From: Oidiodendron maius Zn
Lineage: Eukaryota > Ascomycota > Leotiomycetes > Myxotrichaceae
Length of the DNA stretch: 64,000 nt
Assembly (NCBI GenBank): GCA_000827325.1
Contig: KN832875.1
Span: 1,798,001 to 1,862,000 of the forward strand
Direction of reading: 5' to 3'
Shown piece by piece: positions 43,962 to 56,249 of the stretch; the stretch's first letter is position 1, and each line of letters begins with the position of its first letter. The translations under genes were made by a program, and so were the position numbers. Below the pieces are notes generated by a model. It worked only from the letters and a program-made list of their open reading frames with translations, made no database searches and had not been told where the DNA came from.

Positions 43962-44972
43962 ATGGCCGAGAATAAGGCGCCAGAGCCGTGGGTATCTAAA
44001 CTCAACGATGAGCTGGCCTGCTGGGAACAGGGCTCCCTCGACTACACCTTTGCATCATGCCTCCGAGGCCGCCTTCAATCTAAGACCACACCAAGAGCTA
44101 TCTCGTCAGCAATAGAACGCACTTATGACAATTACTTGCAGGCCAATCCACAGCTGGAATCTGCCGAGGACAAAGGCTGGGTAGTCTTCATCAGTAGCTT
44201 CTACAAAGTAGTTTTTGTTTTCGCCAAGTACATCCCACACAACTGCGAGAAACAAGACAGCCTGATCTAGGCGCTATTGGAGTTAAGAAGGCTGCCGCCG
44301 AGGCAGATCAAAATACGTGGCGTATGTATTCTATCATACTCAGATTGTATTTCATACTGATGGCGTGAGAGTAGGAGAACTGCGCCGTCTGGACGTCAGA
44401 ACCGCTCTCAGACCTAGCAATGGAAGAGGCATGGAAGAAGAATCATCGTGCGTGTCACTGCTCTGCTACATACTCTTAGACGCTCACTCAACTTACCACA
44501 AATTGCCACAGCCGTGTTTAACCAATCCCTCCGTTCCCCCGATGCTTCTGCATCGCGCATTAATCTCTCTGCCTTTCTTGCGCGATACCTCGCAGCTGGC
44601 CTGCGGGACCAATATGGGCCCAACCAGCGCTATAGGCTTCCGGCCTTCGACATCATCGAGGGCCTTGAGATAGCCAAGTTAAATCAGCCAGGGCTGCTGC
44701 GCCGGTGCGTGCAGATGGTCGCTGTGACCTGGATCAGGTACGCTAGTAGCGCAATCGAGAGGATGTGTTTGGAGTGGGATAACAATCTTGGGGTTGGGCC
44801 AAAGGGGTGGGAGAGATGGAAGGTTGCGCTGCTGATTTTACAGATTCGCGATGATGGCGATCAGGATCTGCGCGAGGCTGCTGGTATTGCGAGGATGAGA
44901 ATGACGGGCGGGATGCCCTTGGAAGTGAATTTGGTTGTGCGAAGTAATGGTAATGTGGAATGCTTGAAATGA
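43962..44972 (+). pseudogene. DUF3632-like gene with an in-frame TAG
   Basis: Three exons, 43962-44321, 44375-44447 and 44512-44972, give 297 codons. It starts MAENKAPEPWVSKLNDELAC. At 44268-44270 a TAG interrupts exon 1 within LI-TAG-ALLELRRLPPRQIKI, where a Gln (CAG) would fit and family-like sequence continues in frame. Later parts include LAMEEAWKKNH, LRSPDASASRINLSAFLARY and the GVGPKGWERWKVALLIL block that I associate with DUF3632, a fungal family of unknown function. The downstream frame is undamaged, so the stop looks recent, or is an assembly error. If real, the product would be cut to 102 residues. The exon 2/3 junction is the least certain. Confidence 0.6.
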
Positions 44973-45494
44973 AATGATGAAGTGGATATAGTCAAAAGGG
45001 GAGACCCATCCCATAACTCTTGGCTCTGCGGATCTCTTGGAAACAGCCACATCATCGCTTGCAGATATAGTCATAGATGGGCAATACGCATGACGAGGAG
45101 GATATTGAGCTAACCAGAACGAAACTTACCTTCTATGAGATAATATTCACAAGTATTTCCTCTAGTGAGGGCTGTGGTGCTGGCATCAACAGAAATATTT
45201 TTCTGCGTTGGTTAGCCTCCCACTCTCATTGGTCGATTCAACGTCACAACAGCAAGCTGCCCTTTCCAGTCCACCCCCATAAGCACCATTGATATCGAGG
45301 TAGAATAAGACTGGATTTACGCCAAGTAGCCAGCAAGCGATTTCAGAAAATTTTCTGCTATTTATATACGTATGCAAATTTATGTGTGCTCTCAATCGCT
45401 GACCAGTCACAGTGTACCAGAGTGTGCAGGCATCCAGAATCGATACCATCCCCACATTCCCCACTACCAGTCAACAATTTCATCCCTTGCCCCC

Positions 45495-47192
45495 TCATGG
45501 GCATCCCGACGGGGGATAATTGCAGCTGGTAGATCCACCAGAGATGCTCGTGCTCCCGAAGTTAAAATTAGAGCAACTTCCGCTGCCGCAGAGGATATAG
45601 TACGCGTCGGCGCCTGATTCCACACTGCCTTGCACATCGAAGGCCAGGCCATCGATAGTTACACCGTTAGTTGGATCACCGGTAGGTCCGCCATTCAAGT
45701 AATCCTGCTGGACGTCGATGCCATAATTGCTGATCCCCGAGAGAGAGATGTTGTTGTAGACGACATTGCTCACCTATTGCATTTGTTAATTCCTCCGTAA
45801 ATTTTAGACATGAAAAGGGCAGTGGTGAAACTTACCGAGCCAGTTGTTCCTGAGTTCGTCTTGATTCGGCACCCGTTTTGGCTATTGGTGACAACAGAGT
45901 TCGAGAATGTCACAAGATCAACTGTGTTATCGCTCTTGCCACCAATGGAGCCGATACTCAAACCATGGCCACCAGTGCAATTCATGCCTGTCACCAGGAT
46001 ATTCTGTCCGCTAGTAACGGCAACGCAGTCGTCCTGGTTGTTGACGGACGTGTTCTCTAGGATAAGATTATTGGTCGACGAGATATCGAACCCGTCGGAG
46101 TTGTGGGCAGCGGGTAAACCACCGCTCGCAGAGTTGGCAGCATTACCTGCAGAGTTGTCGAGGGTAATGCCGGTTAGCAAGATGGTATCTCCTCCAGTGA
46201 TATCAAAGCAGTGCACCGGATAGTTCTGGATGTACAGGTTTGAAATCACGGCATTCGTAAGGTCCTTGGCCACAATGAAGTGATCTGGCCTATAAGTTCA
46301 ATTAGTGTTGAAATCGTTTCAGAACGGATGATTAATGACTTACTTATCGGTGCCGCCATTCGATCCTTGGCCATCCCAGTATGCCTGGCCATTTCCATCA
46401 ATAACGTGACCAGACTCCCCAGTTATAGTCACATCAGTACCAGAAATCACAATGGGATTGAAGCTGTCACTCTTGGTAGTTCCAAAAGTCTGTTCAAACA
46501 CCTATCAGTTGCCGAGTGATAGTAACCGGGGGCTGAGATGTCCTATACGTACAGTCTTGCCTGCAAAGGCAACTCTGGCGCCAGTCTTGAGCTTGGAAAG
46601 ATCAATCGAACTTGAGGCTGGGGCGGAGATGCCTGATAGGATGATGCTTGAGCATGAAGCAACAGCCGAGGAGATGGAAGCATAAGCAGTAACTGTGCAT
46701 GGGGTTCCTCCACCGGCTCCTCCTGTAGCCGTGGGAGGGTTCGCGGTCGATACCGGACCGGTTGGAGCTGTGACGGGAGAAGAAGTGGAAGTTTTGGTGC
46801 TTGTCTGCAGTGTGGTGGGCTATTGCGTATAATCAGAAACAGAATATTTCTACTACCTGAATGGAACTAGTACTTACAGCAGAAGTGACCTATAAATCAG
46901 ATGGACAATAGTTAGTGAAATAGCATCCTCTGGAATACTCTGCCATTGGAGTAGTTACCGGCACGGTGGCAGTCGCGAAACAACTGCAGACGCTCGAGAT
47001 CTTGCTGGGCTTATCAGAGCAAGCGGATGCCCATGCTGGCAGACCAGTTGTGGCGGTATTTACAGTCGTGGTATACGTAGCACAGAATGCCAATCCCGAA
47101 TTAACTACATTGCTGGCGCACGGGTCCGTCTTAGGATTCGTGCAGCCGAGAGCGAGAGGAACAATGGCACCGAGAATGATCGTCAGCCGCAT
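45495..47192 (-). CDS. Secreted endopolygalacturonase (GH28) with N-terminal Cys module
   Basis: Six exons: 46959-47192, 46878-46889 (12 nt), 46553-46819, 46344-46489, 45836-46289, 45495-45773, phases consistent, 463 residues. A signal peptide ([16 protein letters not shown]) is followed by a six-cysteine module (Cys 17, 25, 37, 58, 69, 71), a Ser/Thr/Pro linker and a GH28 beta-helix. All catalytic motifs are present: [17 protein letters not shown] (the DD pair), GGHGLSIGS (His) and CRIKTN. It hydrolyses pectin main chains and acts outside the cell on plant cell walls, so the organism is likely a plant associate or litter decomposer. The N-terminal module and the microexon are unusual. The GTG at 46273 and 45773 are not starts. 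Confidence 0.92.
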
Positions 47193-49462
47193 GGTAGATC
47201 TTGTATCCGCAAGATTCAAAGGCTTAAAGAATTGTTTTCATGCAGACAGAGAGACAGAGAGACAGATCCCAAGTAGAAGATCACTTGAATATATACATTA
47301 TACGCTCACTTGAGGTCGAGATGACTGAATCTATAAAGACGGAAGAAATTATGATTCGATGCCTTCCCATCTGCAACAGAGTATGAAAGAGGCATACCTG
47401 GAGCTATCAACCCCCAAAACCTCGGCTCTCCAGGACTCCCCTGATCTGATCTTCAGGAGAATGAAGAGGGTCGTCGAAACGGGTTAGGGGGATACGGCCA
47501 ATGTTTAATTCTCATTCCGCGAATCAGGCGCCGGGACGAATTTCTATCGAACATGAGGCATCGGAGAAACTTCTTTCATATTAAGTCATCCTGTAGATTT
47601 TAAGAGGTGGAAAATTATGGGCGTGCAAGGCCCCGCGAGACTAGAGGCCAGGAAAGTGTGGCCGAGTGAGGACCTCCGTCTCCAAAAGCCTCTTTATCCA
47701 TGTGTGCCACGGGCCGGTTGCCGAACGCGGGGGAAACGGAGGCTAGAGGGTGTAGACGGCAGCTAGCGCGATGATTAGCTATAGAGGTAGAGGAATCCGG
47801 ATGAGAAAAGGCTCGGTATTTACTCGATTGGGACATTTTATATTGGTAATAGAACAGAGTGGGAGCAGCAGGGGCTGGGCAGATTGGTCGTATTGCCCGT
47901 TTAAGACCGCGAGTGTTCAGGAACAGATAAATCGTCTTTTCAGGACGATGCCTGCTTGTATACTCTTGGTTTTATTTTGTTTCAATCTTCTTAAAGCCTA
48001 ACTTGTATGTAAAATCTCCAGTGACTGGGTATTCTGAGGTTCGAGCACTTCTAAAGCTTAGCTCTAGCCCTTGTTCTTCTCGGCTCTCACTTCGGAAGCG
48101 AACCGAGGGGAAATGCTCCCCTTCCCCTCGTCCATCCGTTACGAGGCAAGCTCTTACCTATGCCAAGACTTTCTAATAACTTCTGACGTTACGCTATAGC
48201 GTAACGATCCAGAAAGGTGCAGCTAGGCTGTGCGGTTGGGTTTATTATGCATTATTGTTGGTGTAGAATTGGAGTCGTGTTGCTTTTGTGCCTTGAGGGG
48301 GATCTGCCAAGAACGGCGCGGGGTTGGGGATGGCCAAGTTTGGTTCACAAGGAGGGTTTGGAACTTTTTACTTTGTCAGAGGGTAGAATTAATTAATTTA
48401 GAGAGAGAGAGTATATGCATAGATAAGAGTGAGATACATGGAAATAGATAATGTTATTGTCGGAAGGGGGCTTTCCGTTAAGAGAATTAACCCCCTGAAT
48501 GGAGATGACCAAGAATCCATAAATGTATTGTCTCCGTCGTCAAATTGAGGCCCCAACAGCTATAGCTACCACACCCCCCCTTAATAGCAAACTTTACGTG
48601 TTTTACAAGCCTCAAAAGTCTGTCACGTATATTGTCATGGCACTGTTATCTTGCGTTATCTTGCGTTGCTATGCTGTACGATATATTGTTCCAACACCTC
48701 ACTGCGCCTCCCTCATCTTCCCCCCTGATGGATTGGATGGATTCGGGAATCGCTGACTTCGCCCCGGCGACAGAATCGGTTACATGCCTTACGTTGACGT
48801 GTTTTAAAGTTTCTGGGGCCGTAACCAACTCCCACAGTGCGGCTGAGCCGATTCCTTATCTCTGAGCCAAGATCCTGCAATCACCCACTCCTTTGTTCTG
48901 CGAAAGTTCTCGCAAGAGAGAATTGGGTTGGATTGATGCTCACAATGGAGAGCATAGGGCCAAGACAAAAGAAATATCTATAGGAGCAAACTCGATAACT
49001 TTTGATTTCATTCTATTGACCGCGGGGATATCTGGCCAAGTACCTTCTATGCTAACAGATGACAAAGGAAAATTGAGGAAAATCAGATAGAGACCACTTC
49101 CACGCTTCCACACACCCTTCAGAGCTGGGGGAAAGATTACTGGTACACGAGGAGAACCATCATTCCTTATTCTTGTTGCTTCGTAGTAGGGAGTCTGCAC
49201 GCTGATGTCTCGCACAACTTAAATACACGTTAACATTTTCGCCCCTTTTTTCGTTAGTTGGGTTGACAGTCTTCGAGACGAGATATTGCCGTGATCCATA
49301 TTCCGCATGCGATGAATTGACAACCCGTGTGCACACTCTCCACTTCCTATTCGAGACCCAGAACGCCGGCAATGCTGCGCTAAACTTGACAAGATAGACA
49401 GACAAAATCCACACCATCAACCCCTAAACCCCCTCGCCTCATTACCAGAGGCAAGAGCAGAT
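47193..49462. other. Gene-poor region
   Basis: About 2.3 kb with no recognised gene. It contains a purine-rich run near 47240-47270 (GACAGAGAGACAGAGAGACA) and the perfect palindrome at 48187-48206. The rest has moderate composition and no transposon homology that I can see. Confidence 0.4.
48187..48206. repeat. Perfect 20-bp palindrome
   Basis: CGTTACGCTA immediately followed by its exact reverse complement TAGCGTAACG. It is flanked by non-complementary bases. It could be a cruciform or factor-binding site, or the joined ends of a lost transposon. Confidence 0.7.
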
Positions 49463-50401
49463 TTAGACGTTGCGATATGGCTCGTAGCCGCCTCCAGTCC
49501 TCTGGGCTCCGGGAGCCGGGCCGGGAGCGTAGGGGGCTGCGCCGGGGGCCATGCTATTGTTGTTCACGATGTGGATGGGGGTGTAGGGGCCCTTCTCCTC
49601 GCCTCGTCGGTGTGGGCGGTCGGCGGCGCAGCAGCAGGAGCTGAAGAGCCAGAAGAGGCCACCGGCGATAGAGAAGAGCGCGGCGAGCCAAGTGACGGCG
49701 AGGAACTTGTGATTGATGGCCTCGCCGACGCCGTACTTCTTGACGGTGTTGTCCATGGCGCCGACGATGACGACGGACGCGGCGGTGGCACCTGCGGAGG
49801 CGACGATGATGGACAGCGTGGAGAGGAAAGACACGACGTATGTAAGGCACGAGGCGATGCGCGAGCAGAAACCGAAGAGACCCACGATCAGCTCGAGAGC
49901 GGTGGTGACCACCGCGATGATGTAGACGATCTGGATCCAGCGATTGATGGTGATGTAGGCCTTAATCGCATCGGTGATGGAGTGCGGGATGGTGATGTTC
50001 TGGCCCGTGGCCTTGATGGCAGCCGCCGAGATGTTGGCCTGGAGAGCGGTGACATTCAATGCGCTGGCGGCCCAGTTGAAGCTGCCCTTGGAGCACCAAT
50101 TGTTGTTGTTGGTCGCGTTCTGGTAGCAGTAGTTCCACATATACACTTGGTAACCATTCTGGAGGCCGAGGGTGGAGGCGGTGATGTTGGTGTTGCCAAA
50201 CTCGCCGACATTCAGATTGTTGTTGTCGCTCGAGATGCCCTTGAGGGCGTTGAGGGTCAGGGACAGGTTCTTGGGCGTGATGCTGTACATGTCAATGCCC
50301 TTGCTGGCCAGCCCGGCCGTCATGACGATGAGAATGCATATCAGCGAACCCAAGGTCAGGAGGAAGGGGACGGCGACGCAGAAGAAGCGGCCGGCGCCCA
50401 T
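49463..50401 (-). CDS. SUR7/PalI-family four-span membrane protein
   Basis: Single exon, 312 residues from ATG 50401 (MGAGRFFCVAVPFLL). There are four transmembrane spans: CVAVPFLLTLGSLICILIVM near the N-terminus, IVYIIAVVTTALELIVGLFG, CLTYVVSFLSTLSIIVASAG, and FLAVTWLAALFSIAGGLFWL. A large extracellular loop between spans 1 and 2 carries several N-glycosylation sequons and the SUR7 cysteine motif (YMWNYCYQNATNNNNWCS). The tail is Pro/Gly-rich. Family members (SUR7, PUN1, PalI) sit in eisosomes/MCC domains of the plasma membrane or in pH signalling. Frames on the plus strand over this gene are its antisense shadow. An upstream in-frame extension to 50548 uses a non-ATG start and is ignored. 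Confidence 0.85.
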   Translation of the reverse strand: MGAGRFFCVAVPFLLTLGSLICILIVMTAGLASKGIDMYSITPKNLSLTLNALKGISSDNNNLNVGEFGNTNITASTLGLQNGYQVYMWNYCYQNATNNNNWCSKGSFNWAASALNVTALQANISAAAIKATGQNITIPHSITDAIKAYITINRWIQIVYIIAVVTTALELIVGLFGFCSRIASCLTYVVSFLSTLSIIVASAGATAASVVIVGAMDNTVKKYGVGEAINHKFLAVTWLAALFSIAGGLFWLFSSCCCAADRPHRRGEEKGPYTPIHIVNNNSMAPGAAPYAPGPAPGAQRTGGGYEPYRNV

Positions 50402-53400
50402 GGTGATCGATGGGATGGTTGTGTGGTGGTGGTGGTGGTGAGGAAAGTTTTTGGGATGGGATATCGCGATGTTCGTAGGCTGTCGGGAGATCAGTGGTAT
50501 GCCCAAGAGCGAGAGGTTCGTTACAGACGATAATGGGAGCCAAGACACGGGGAGCGAGGGGTTGAGTTATATACTCTCGTCCTCCTTACAGGGAACAGTT
50601 TTCGGTGGAGATGCGCAGTCGGACATTCCACCCATCCACCCACGCGATGGCGACGGAGGAGGCGCAGTTCAGCCCCAACCGACCGGGCAGCGAGCGTGGC
50701 AGGGCAGCACTGATAACCCACCTCTTTCGATCGTCATCATTCCGCCTTAGCTATTAATAACCAGATTGCTATCTGCTCTTAGGTTGATTATGCAGGAGAT
50801 GATGCTTATTGTTGCTGTCGCGATAGTTAGGTCTCTCTCGCTATACTCAATGGGCCTCTTGTTTACCAGCTCCCTTTTCCTAGGCATCACCACCATCATC
50901 TGCTGCCATTACAGACACAGTATCACTCTCTTGTGTACCACCAGCCCTATTTCCACGCCAACGCTCCTCCCCCTGCTCGCTATCGCGGCCACACGCGACT
51001 CTGGACGTAGCACCCGCCCGGCTCTCTCCCTCTCTCCCAACCTCAGGATTCCCGATCCCAATGAATCCTCTCTGTATTTGAGCCTCGCCCTCCCCCTTCC
51101 TCTTGGATCCGCGTGTCTACCAGCGTGTACGTCAGCGCACAAGTTGTACTACCACACGCTCGCCTCCATCTGCAAAGTTCTCCCTGCGTATCCAAGCTGA
51201 AACAGCCCCCATTCCGCACTCCTGCCGTCTCCTCCCGTCTCCTGCCGTCTCAGGATGGGGAGCCGATGATTTCATACGGAGTTTCTCTTTTCCTCTCCTG
51301 CCATACGAAAATACAGTACTGTCTAGTTCTCACGGCGCAGCCTCTTCCACTCTTCCCAATGGTCGACTCCATACTCCCAGACGCGTGTACCTGCACGCCA
51401 TAGGGAATCTCATCAGGAGTGGGAGGTTTGCCGTGATGTCACGTGTGGGGCATATATCACTGCGGGTACCTGAAAGCAATTCCCAGTGGAGGACTGGCTT
51501 ACTGGAAATAACTTGATCGCCTACAGGATGGTCCCTGAGTCGTCCCTTACCGGGCGCGGGATTTTTCGTGAGTCCCTGAGAGAGTCCCTGAGTCCCTTGG
51601 CTTGGCTTGGCTTGGCTTGGCTTGTTCAAGGACACCAGCCACATTACGCATGTCTCTGCGTCGTGTGATCTCTCTCTTTACTCTGCACACCGCGCAAGAC
51701 CTCCGCCATGTTATCCACCTAATCTCTATCTTCAGTTATCTTCGCAGTCTGCCTCGTATACGCAGAGACATCCTGAATCGTCGCCCTCGCCAGCCATTCG
51801 ACAGGTTTTTTGTGTGCTGCACCCGGCCCGCTTATTCTCTCCACCCTCTCCCCGTATTAAAACCTCACATAAAGCTGATGCCTGCTTAACCTTCTCCGCC
51901 TCACAAACACAATCTACGTGTCCCGCGTAATTGGCACGCAGCCCGATACGATTGCTCTCCCGCTGAGGTGGACCCCAGTGCATTTCCCTATCTTATCGAC
52001 ACCACAATGTCAATCACAATGCGACATGGGGACTCGTTTCTGAGGTACTGCCTATTGATCTGTATGGAAATCAACCATCAAGTGTGAGGTTCTCGATAGA
52101 ATCCGTGATATTGTCTGGAGATGGCTCGGGAAGTTGGCAAGATGAGCCGTCCAGTAATGTTACACACACTAAGAGACGTAAGGTACGTTCGTCCATTTCA
52201 GGACACCCAACACCACCGAGAGAAATTGAATCTAAGAATGGACGCAAGAATTACTCTCAATCCAATCTTCCTCATCTCCCATACTGCCCCCATTCCCTGG
52301 ATCCCCTCCATCCTCTCCCTAGACTTTATCTGGCCCTAGCCCACAAGCCCCCTCTCTCGCGTCAACCATTCGGCACCAATCCCAAGCCATCCTTGTATTC
52401 ATCAGTTCTGGGGTTAGGTACATCGGTACATGAAAAGAGTTCTCTCTTCATTATTACTACCTCTGTTAAGACAGCAATCGACAGCCTAATCATCCTGCTC
52501 CCATTCGGCCTCCTCCTGAAATGGTCAGATGGGACACGCCTCGAAATCCTCGCCATGCAGGCATGTTATGTTGCAGGCCTTTCTATGCCAAGAATAATTA
52601 CTTATGCATCACCAGAGACACCTCACACCTCTGTGCCAATGCTCATGACGCGTTTCCCTGAGAGGGGGAGTATAAGATAGGTCCGTTGGACGACTAGGCT
52701 GCGGAGGTGCATGAATATCTTCTGGGGCCAGCTCGTAAAAGTTAGAGCGGTGGACAAGAGGAATATACGTAAGCGAGAGGACAATCACAAACCCATGATT
52801 GATTTGGATGATGCTGTACGAAAGAAAGTGTAGGTACAGTACGGTACAGTACAGCACAGTAGTACATCAGAGAATCATACCCCTACCAAGAACGAACATG
52901 GAAATCCGTAACTCGTACTTTCGTATTTCCCAGTGGATCAAAATCCACGGTTCACAGAGCTTATAGCCATCGTCGTCACGGTTGACGAATCTACATCCAT
53001 GATGACTGTTGCGCCTCATCGCCACTTACTCCCCGACGCCACAGCCCCTTCCCGAATCCTGAGGCGAGCGACGATTCAGAGAATGTCGGCAACTCTAACG
53101 TTATCTTTTTAAGGTAGCTTGATGCTGGTTACTCGTCATGTGACTCAATTCTCCTTGCCAGAGAATTACCTACGGACAAGCGTCAATGTTCAGGGTTTCT
53201 TGACTCGGGGTTTGTTGAGTTGTTCCATCGGCGAGTCAGCGAAGTGTGCCTATTATGACCATGAATGAGCAAGATCTTTTATTTAGTAATTATAATTTTG
53301 GTCTTTATTTGAGGTGCTTCTTCAAGAGAGCCCTATGAACTCACCATATAAGCCGGTAGTTCATTCGTCCGCCGCCCTCATCGGGTCTATCCGGCCAAAA

Positions 53401-53778
53401 CTATCCGATCCGACCATAAATAAAATTGTATCTTTCCCTCTTTCCCTGTCGATATGTTTATATACATAAAGGGTAGAACACTGAGCGTTAAGGCATGGCG
53501 ACCCTCGGGTCATTGCGCAGACTCAGGTTATTCTATTGAGCGGCGAGTCTCGCAATCCTTTTCTGGCGACTGGTTGTGCCGTTTCCACCAGAAGGAAGGT
53601 ATCGCAGACTTTCTTACCAGGCGGCAGACATGGAGATAAAATTACCTCCGTAGTTAAAAAAAGACTGCTTACCCCCTCATTTTATCAATCTATCTGTCCC
53701 CTCATCTATCATTTTTCTTTCTGTGGCCAGGCCATACATTGACTTGAAAACGAGACTTGGCGCATCACGTCTCTAAAA
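50402..53778. other. Gene-poor region
   Basis: About 3.4 kb with no credible gene between divergent starts of the SUR7-like and DPP5-like genes. Pieces such as 52084-52680 (plus) read open for nearly 200 codons but show no family traits. It holds several short tandem repeats (around 51227-51252, 51531-51625 and 52826-52865). Confidence 0.4.
51531..51625. repeat. Short tandem repeats: GTCCCTGAG and CTTGG units
   Basis: GTCCCTGAG occurs at 51531, 51572 and 51584. It is followed by five CTTGG units plus a partial copy (51596-51624). A typical slippage microsatellite; no gene is involved. Confidence 0.6.
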
Positions 53779-56102
53779 ATGCAGATTAAAAAAGATATCA
53801 AGTTCACGCCCGAGTGGGTTCAACCCCCTCCCCAAAGGACCAAACTCTCACACTTTTAGGCTGCTCACCGAAGCCCCGCGTCGCTCTCCAAGCGTGCCGA
53901 GCCACGATGGGAATTATGTATTTTTCACCGTCTCAACATATTCCCTCCGCTCGCAAACCGCGACGGTAGAGATCAAGATTCTAAACCTGAAAACCGAAGA
54001 AATTTCTCTATTTTCAGATGATGCAGCTGCTCGCTCACCGCAATGGCTCCCTGGGAATCAAATCCTGTTCTTGAAGAGTGCAGGTAGCAACACGGAGCTT
54101 TGGATAGGTGGTGCCACAGGCGACAAAACGTACGGTCCTAAATTTATTATGGGTGGAGCAAACTGACAGTTCTAAAGTCCGTATCTGGCTGGATCGATTG
54201 ATTCAGCTATTCAAAATGTCAAAAGCAAGGAATTATCAGACGGTAACTTCGCGTTATCCTTTTCTGCACTACAGAATGCAGACGGCACTCTTCACAACCC
54301 GGCAACGGCGCCTAAACCAAAATCTAATGGTAGAGAATACGAGTCTATCCTTGTCCGCAACTGGAGTGCATATGTTCCTAAAGAGACGAGCACGCTCTTC
54401 TATACAACACTCCGAAAAACAGATACAGGGAAGTATCAATTATCGGAGAAGCTTGTGAATGCACTTCAAGGCACTAATCTCGAATTTCCTGGGTGCCCGA
54501 TTGATTTCATAGGCAGATCTGGTTCCTATGATTTATCTGCTCATGGGATTCTCTTTGTAACCTATGATCCGGAAATCCATTTTTCCACCGGGCATACCTT
54601 GAGACTTTGGTATCTTCACATACCCAGCTTTGCAGAGAAATCTGAAAAGCCGCACAGGATAGAAACTCCTGGGTTTAATGGAAACTTTTCATCCCCTATT
54701 TTCTCTTCGAGTGGAGACTCAGCGGCGTTTATAGCGACCAAAAATTTTCTAGATGAGACGAGTTATACCCATATCTTCATCCTAGAGACTTTTGCAAGCC
54801 ATATATATGAAGTCGTACCTTTGGTACAGGACTCCATCCCTGAGCCATGGGATATATCGCCAACGTCTGTTTTTTGGTCCAATAATGATCATGAGATATA
54901 CATTAGAGGCAAAGAACGTGCCAGAGAGAAACTATGGAGAATATCAGTTATAAATCCAGATAAGAAGATTCAGATAAAGCATACTCCCACAGAGGTAGAC
55001 CCGAGTGACACAGGGGATATCGTGGAAGTTCATAAGCTGGGTAAAGATGCTAACGACCAGCGACTTCTCATCAATAGGTCGAGTTTCACTGATGACGGGA
55101 GCGTCTATATTCTCCATGTACCCTCCTCTACGAGAAGTATATTGCTAGAGACGTGCGATAACCACCTCAAACTTGGACTTAATCCGTCTCAGGTATCCGA
55201 GATTGTCTTTAGGGGAGCAGGGAGTTACGACGTCCAAGCTTGGGTGCTGAAGCCAACAGATTTCGACCCGAGTAAATCATATCCCCTTGCGTTTCTGGTT
55301 CATGGTGGCCCAAAGTTCTCATGGAGTAAGAAATGGAGTACTTCCTGGAACCCGGCCCTCTGGGCCGAGCAGGGCTATGTTGTGGTCCTACCCAATCCGT
55401 ATGACTTCCTACTCCCATACTGAAAACTGTGACTGATACATACTCAGTTCGGGCTCAGATAGTTTCGGTCAAGCTTTCTGCTCTGCTGTCCAAGGGGACT
55501 GGGGCGGACGTGCGTACGACGACTTGGTGAAGTGCTTCGAGTACGTCGAAACACACATGCCTTACGTCGACACGACCCGCGCCATTGCAGGTGGCTACTC
55601 CTACGGCGGGTATATGATGAACTATATCGCTGGCCAGCCTCTCGCCAAGAAATTCAAGACACTAATATCACACTCGGGCATCTTCTCCTTAATCTCCCTC
55701 CTAGCAACTGATTTACCTGGGAATATCGTAGGACCGTTCGGCCGCGCACCATGGACAGTTACTTCTTCGTCCTCTTCGAGAGAACCTGTGCTTAATCAGT
55801 GGGATATATTTGATCCCGCGAGGTACACTCACAATTGGACACAGCCGATGCTGATTACCCATGGCGAGAAGGATTTTTTGGTTCCTGTTAGTCAAGGATT
55901 GGCCGCGTATAATGTGTGTCGGATGAAGCGCATCGAATCGAGGTGGTTGAGTTTTCCAGATGAGGGCCATTTTGTTGGCGGAAAGGAAAATTCATATCTA
56001 TGGTTTAAGACGGTTTTGGGGTGGGCGAACAAGTATGCGGGTGTTAAAGGGGGCGTGGAATTGGGGGAGTGTGTCAGTGGGAGATCCGGCAGGGCTTACT
56101 GA
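53779..56102 (+). CDS. DPP5-type S9 serine peptidase (dipeptidyl-peptidase V-like)
   Basis: Four exons: 53779-53813, 53860-54129, 54178-55398, 55448-56102, in phase, 726 residues. It starts MQIKKDIKFTPELLTEAPRR with no signal peptide, so it is probably cytosolic. The first ~430 residues form the beta-propeller. The C-terminal alpha/beta hydrolase domain has PLAFLVHGGP, QGDWGGRAYDDL, the nucleophile GGYSYGGY, Asp in HGEKDFLVPVSQG and His in DEGHFVGG. S9C enzymes remove dipeptides or acyl-amino acids from short peptides. The 48-nt intron at 54130-54177 explains an apparent break with TGA/TAA codons and has a CTGAC branch point. The gene ends tail-to-tail with the ABC transporter. Confidence 0.9.
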
Positions 56103-56249
56103 AAGTGAGAGGAAATAATGGATCTAATGAGAATTAATAAACTTGATTTTGGAATGCCTATGTGAATTACACCATATACCGAAGAAAATCATGTCATGGT
56201 TGTGCACACACGTAATCCATGTATGCAGTACCTGACCTTTTGAGCTGTA

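Noticed and set aside
49571-50533. 320-codon plus-strand frame
   Set aside because: It is the antisense of the SUR7-like gene, with Asp/Gly-rich low-complexity translation and no family traits.
54130-54177. Apparent frameshift or double stop in the DPP5-like gene
   Set aside because: A 48-nt GT-AG intron with a CTGAC branch point removes both stops and joins KT to PYLAGSIDSAIQ in phase.
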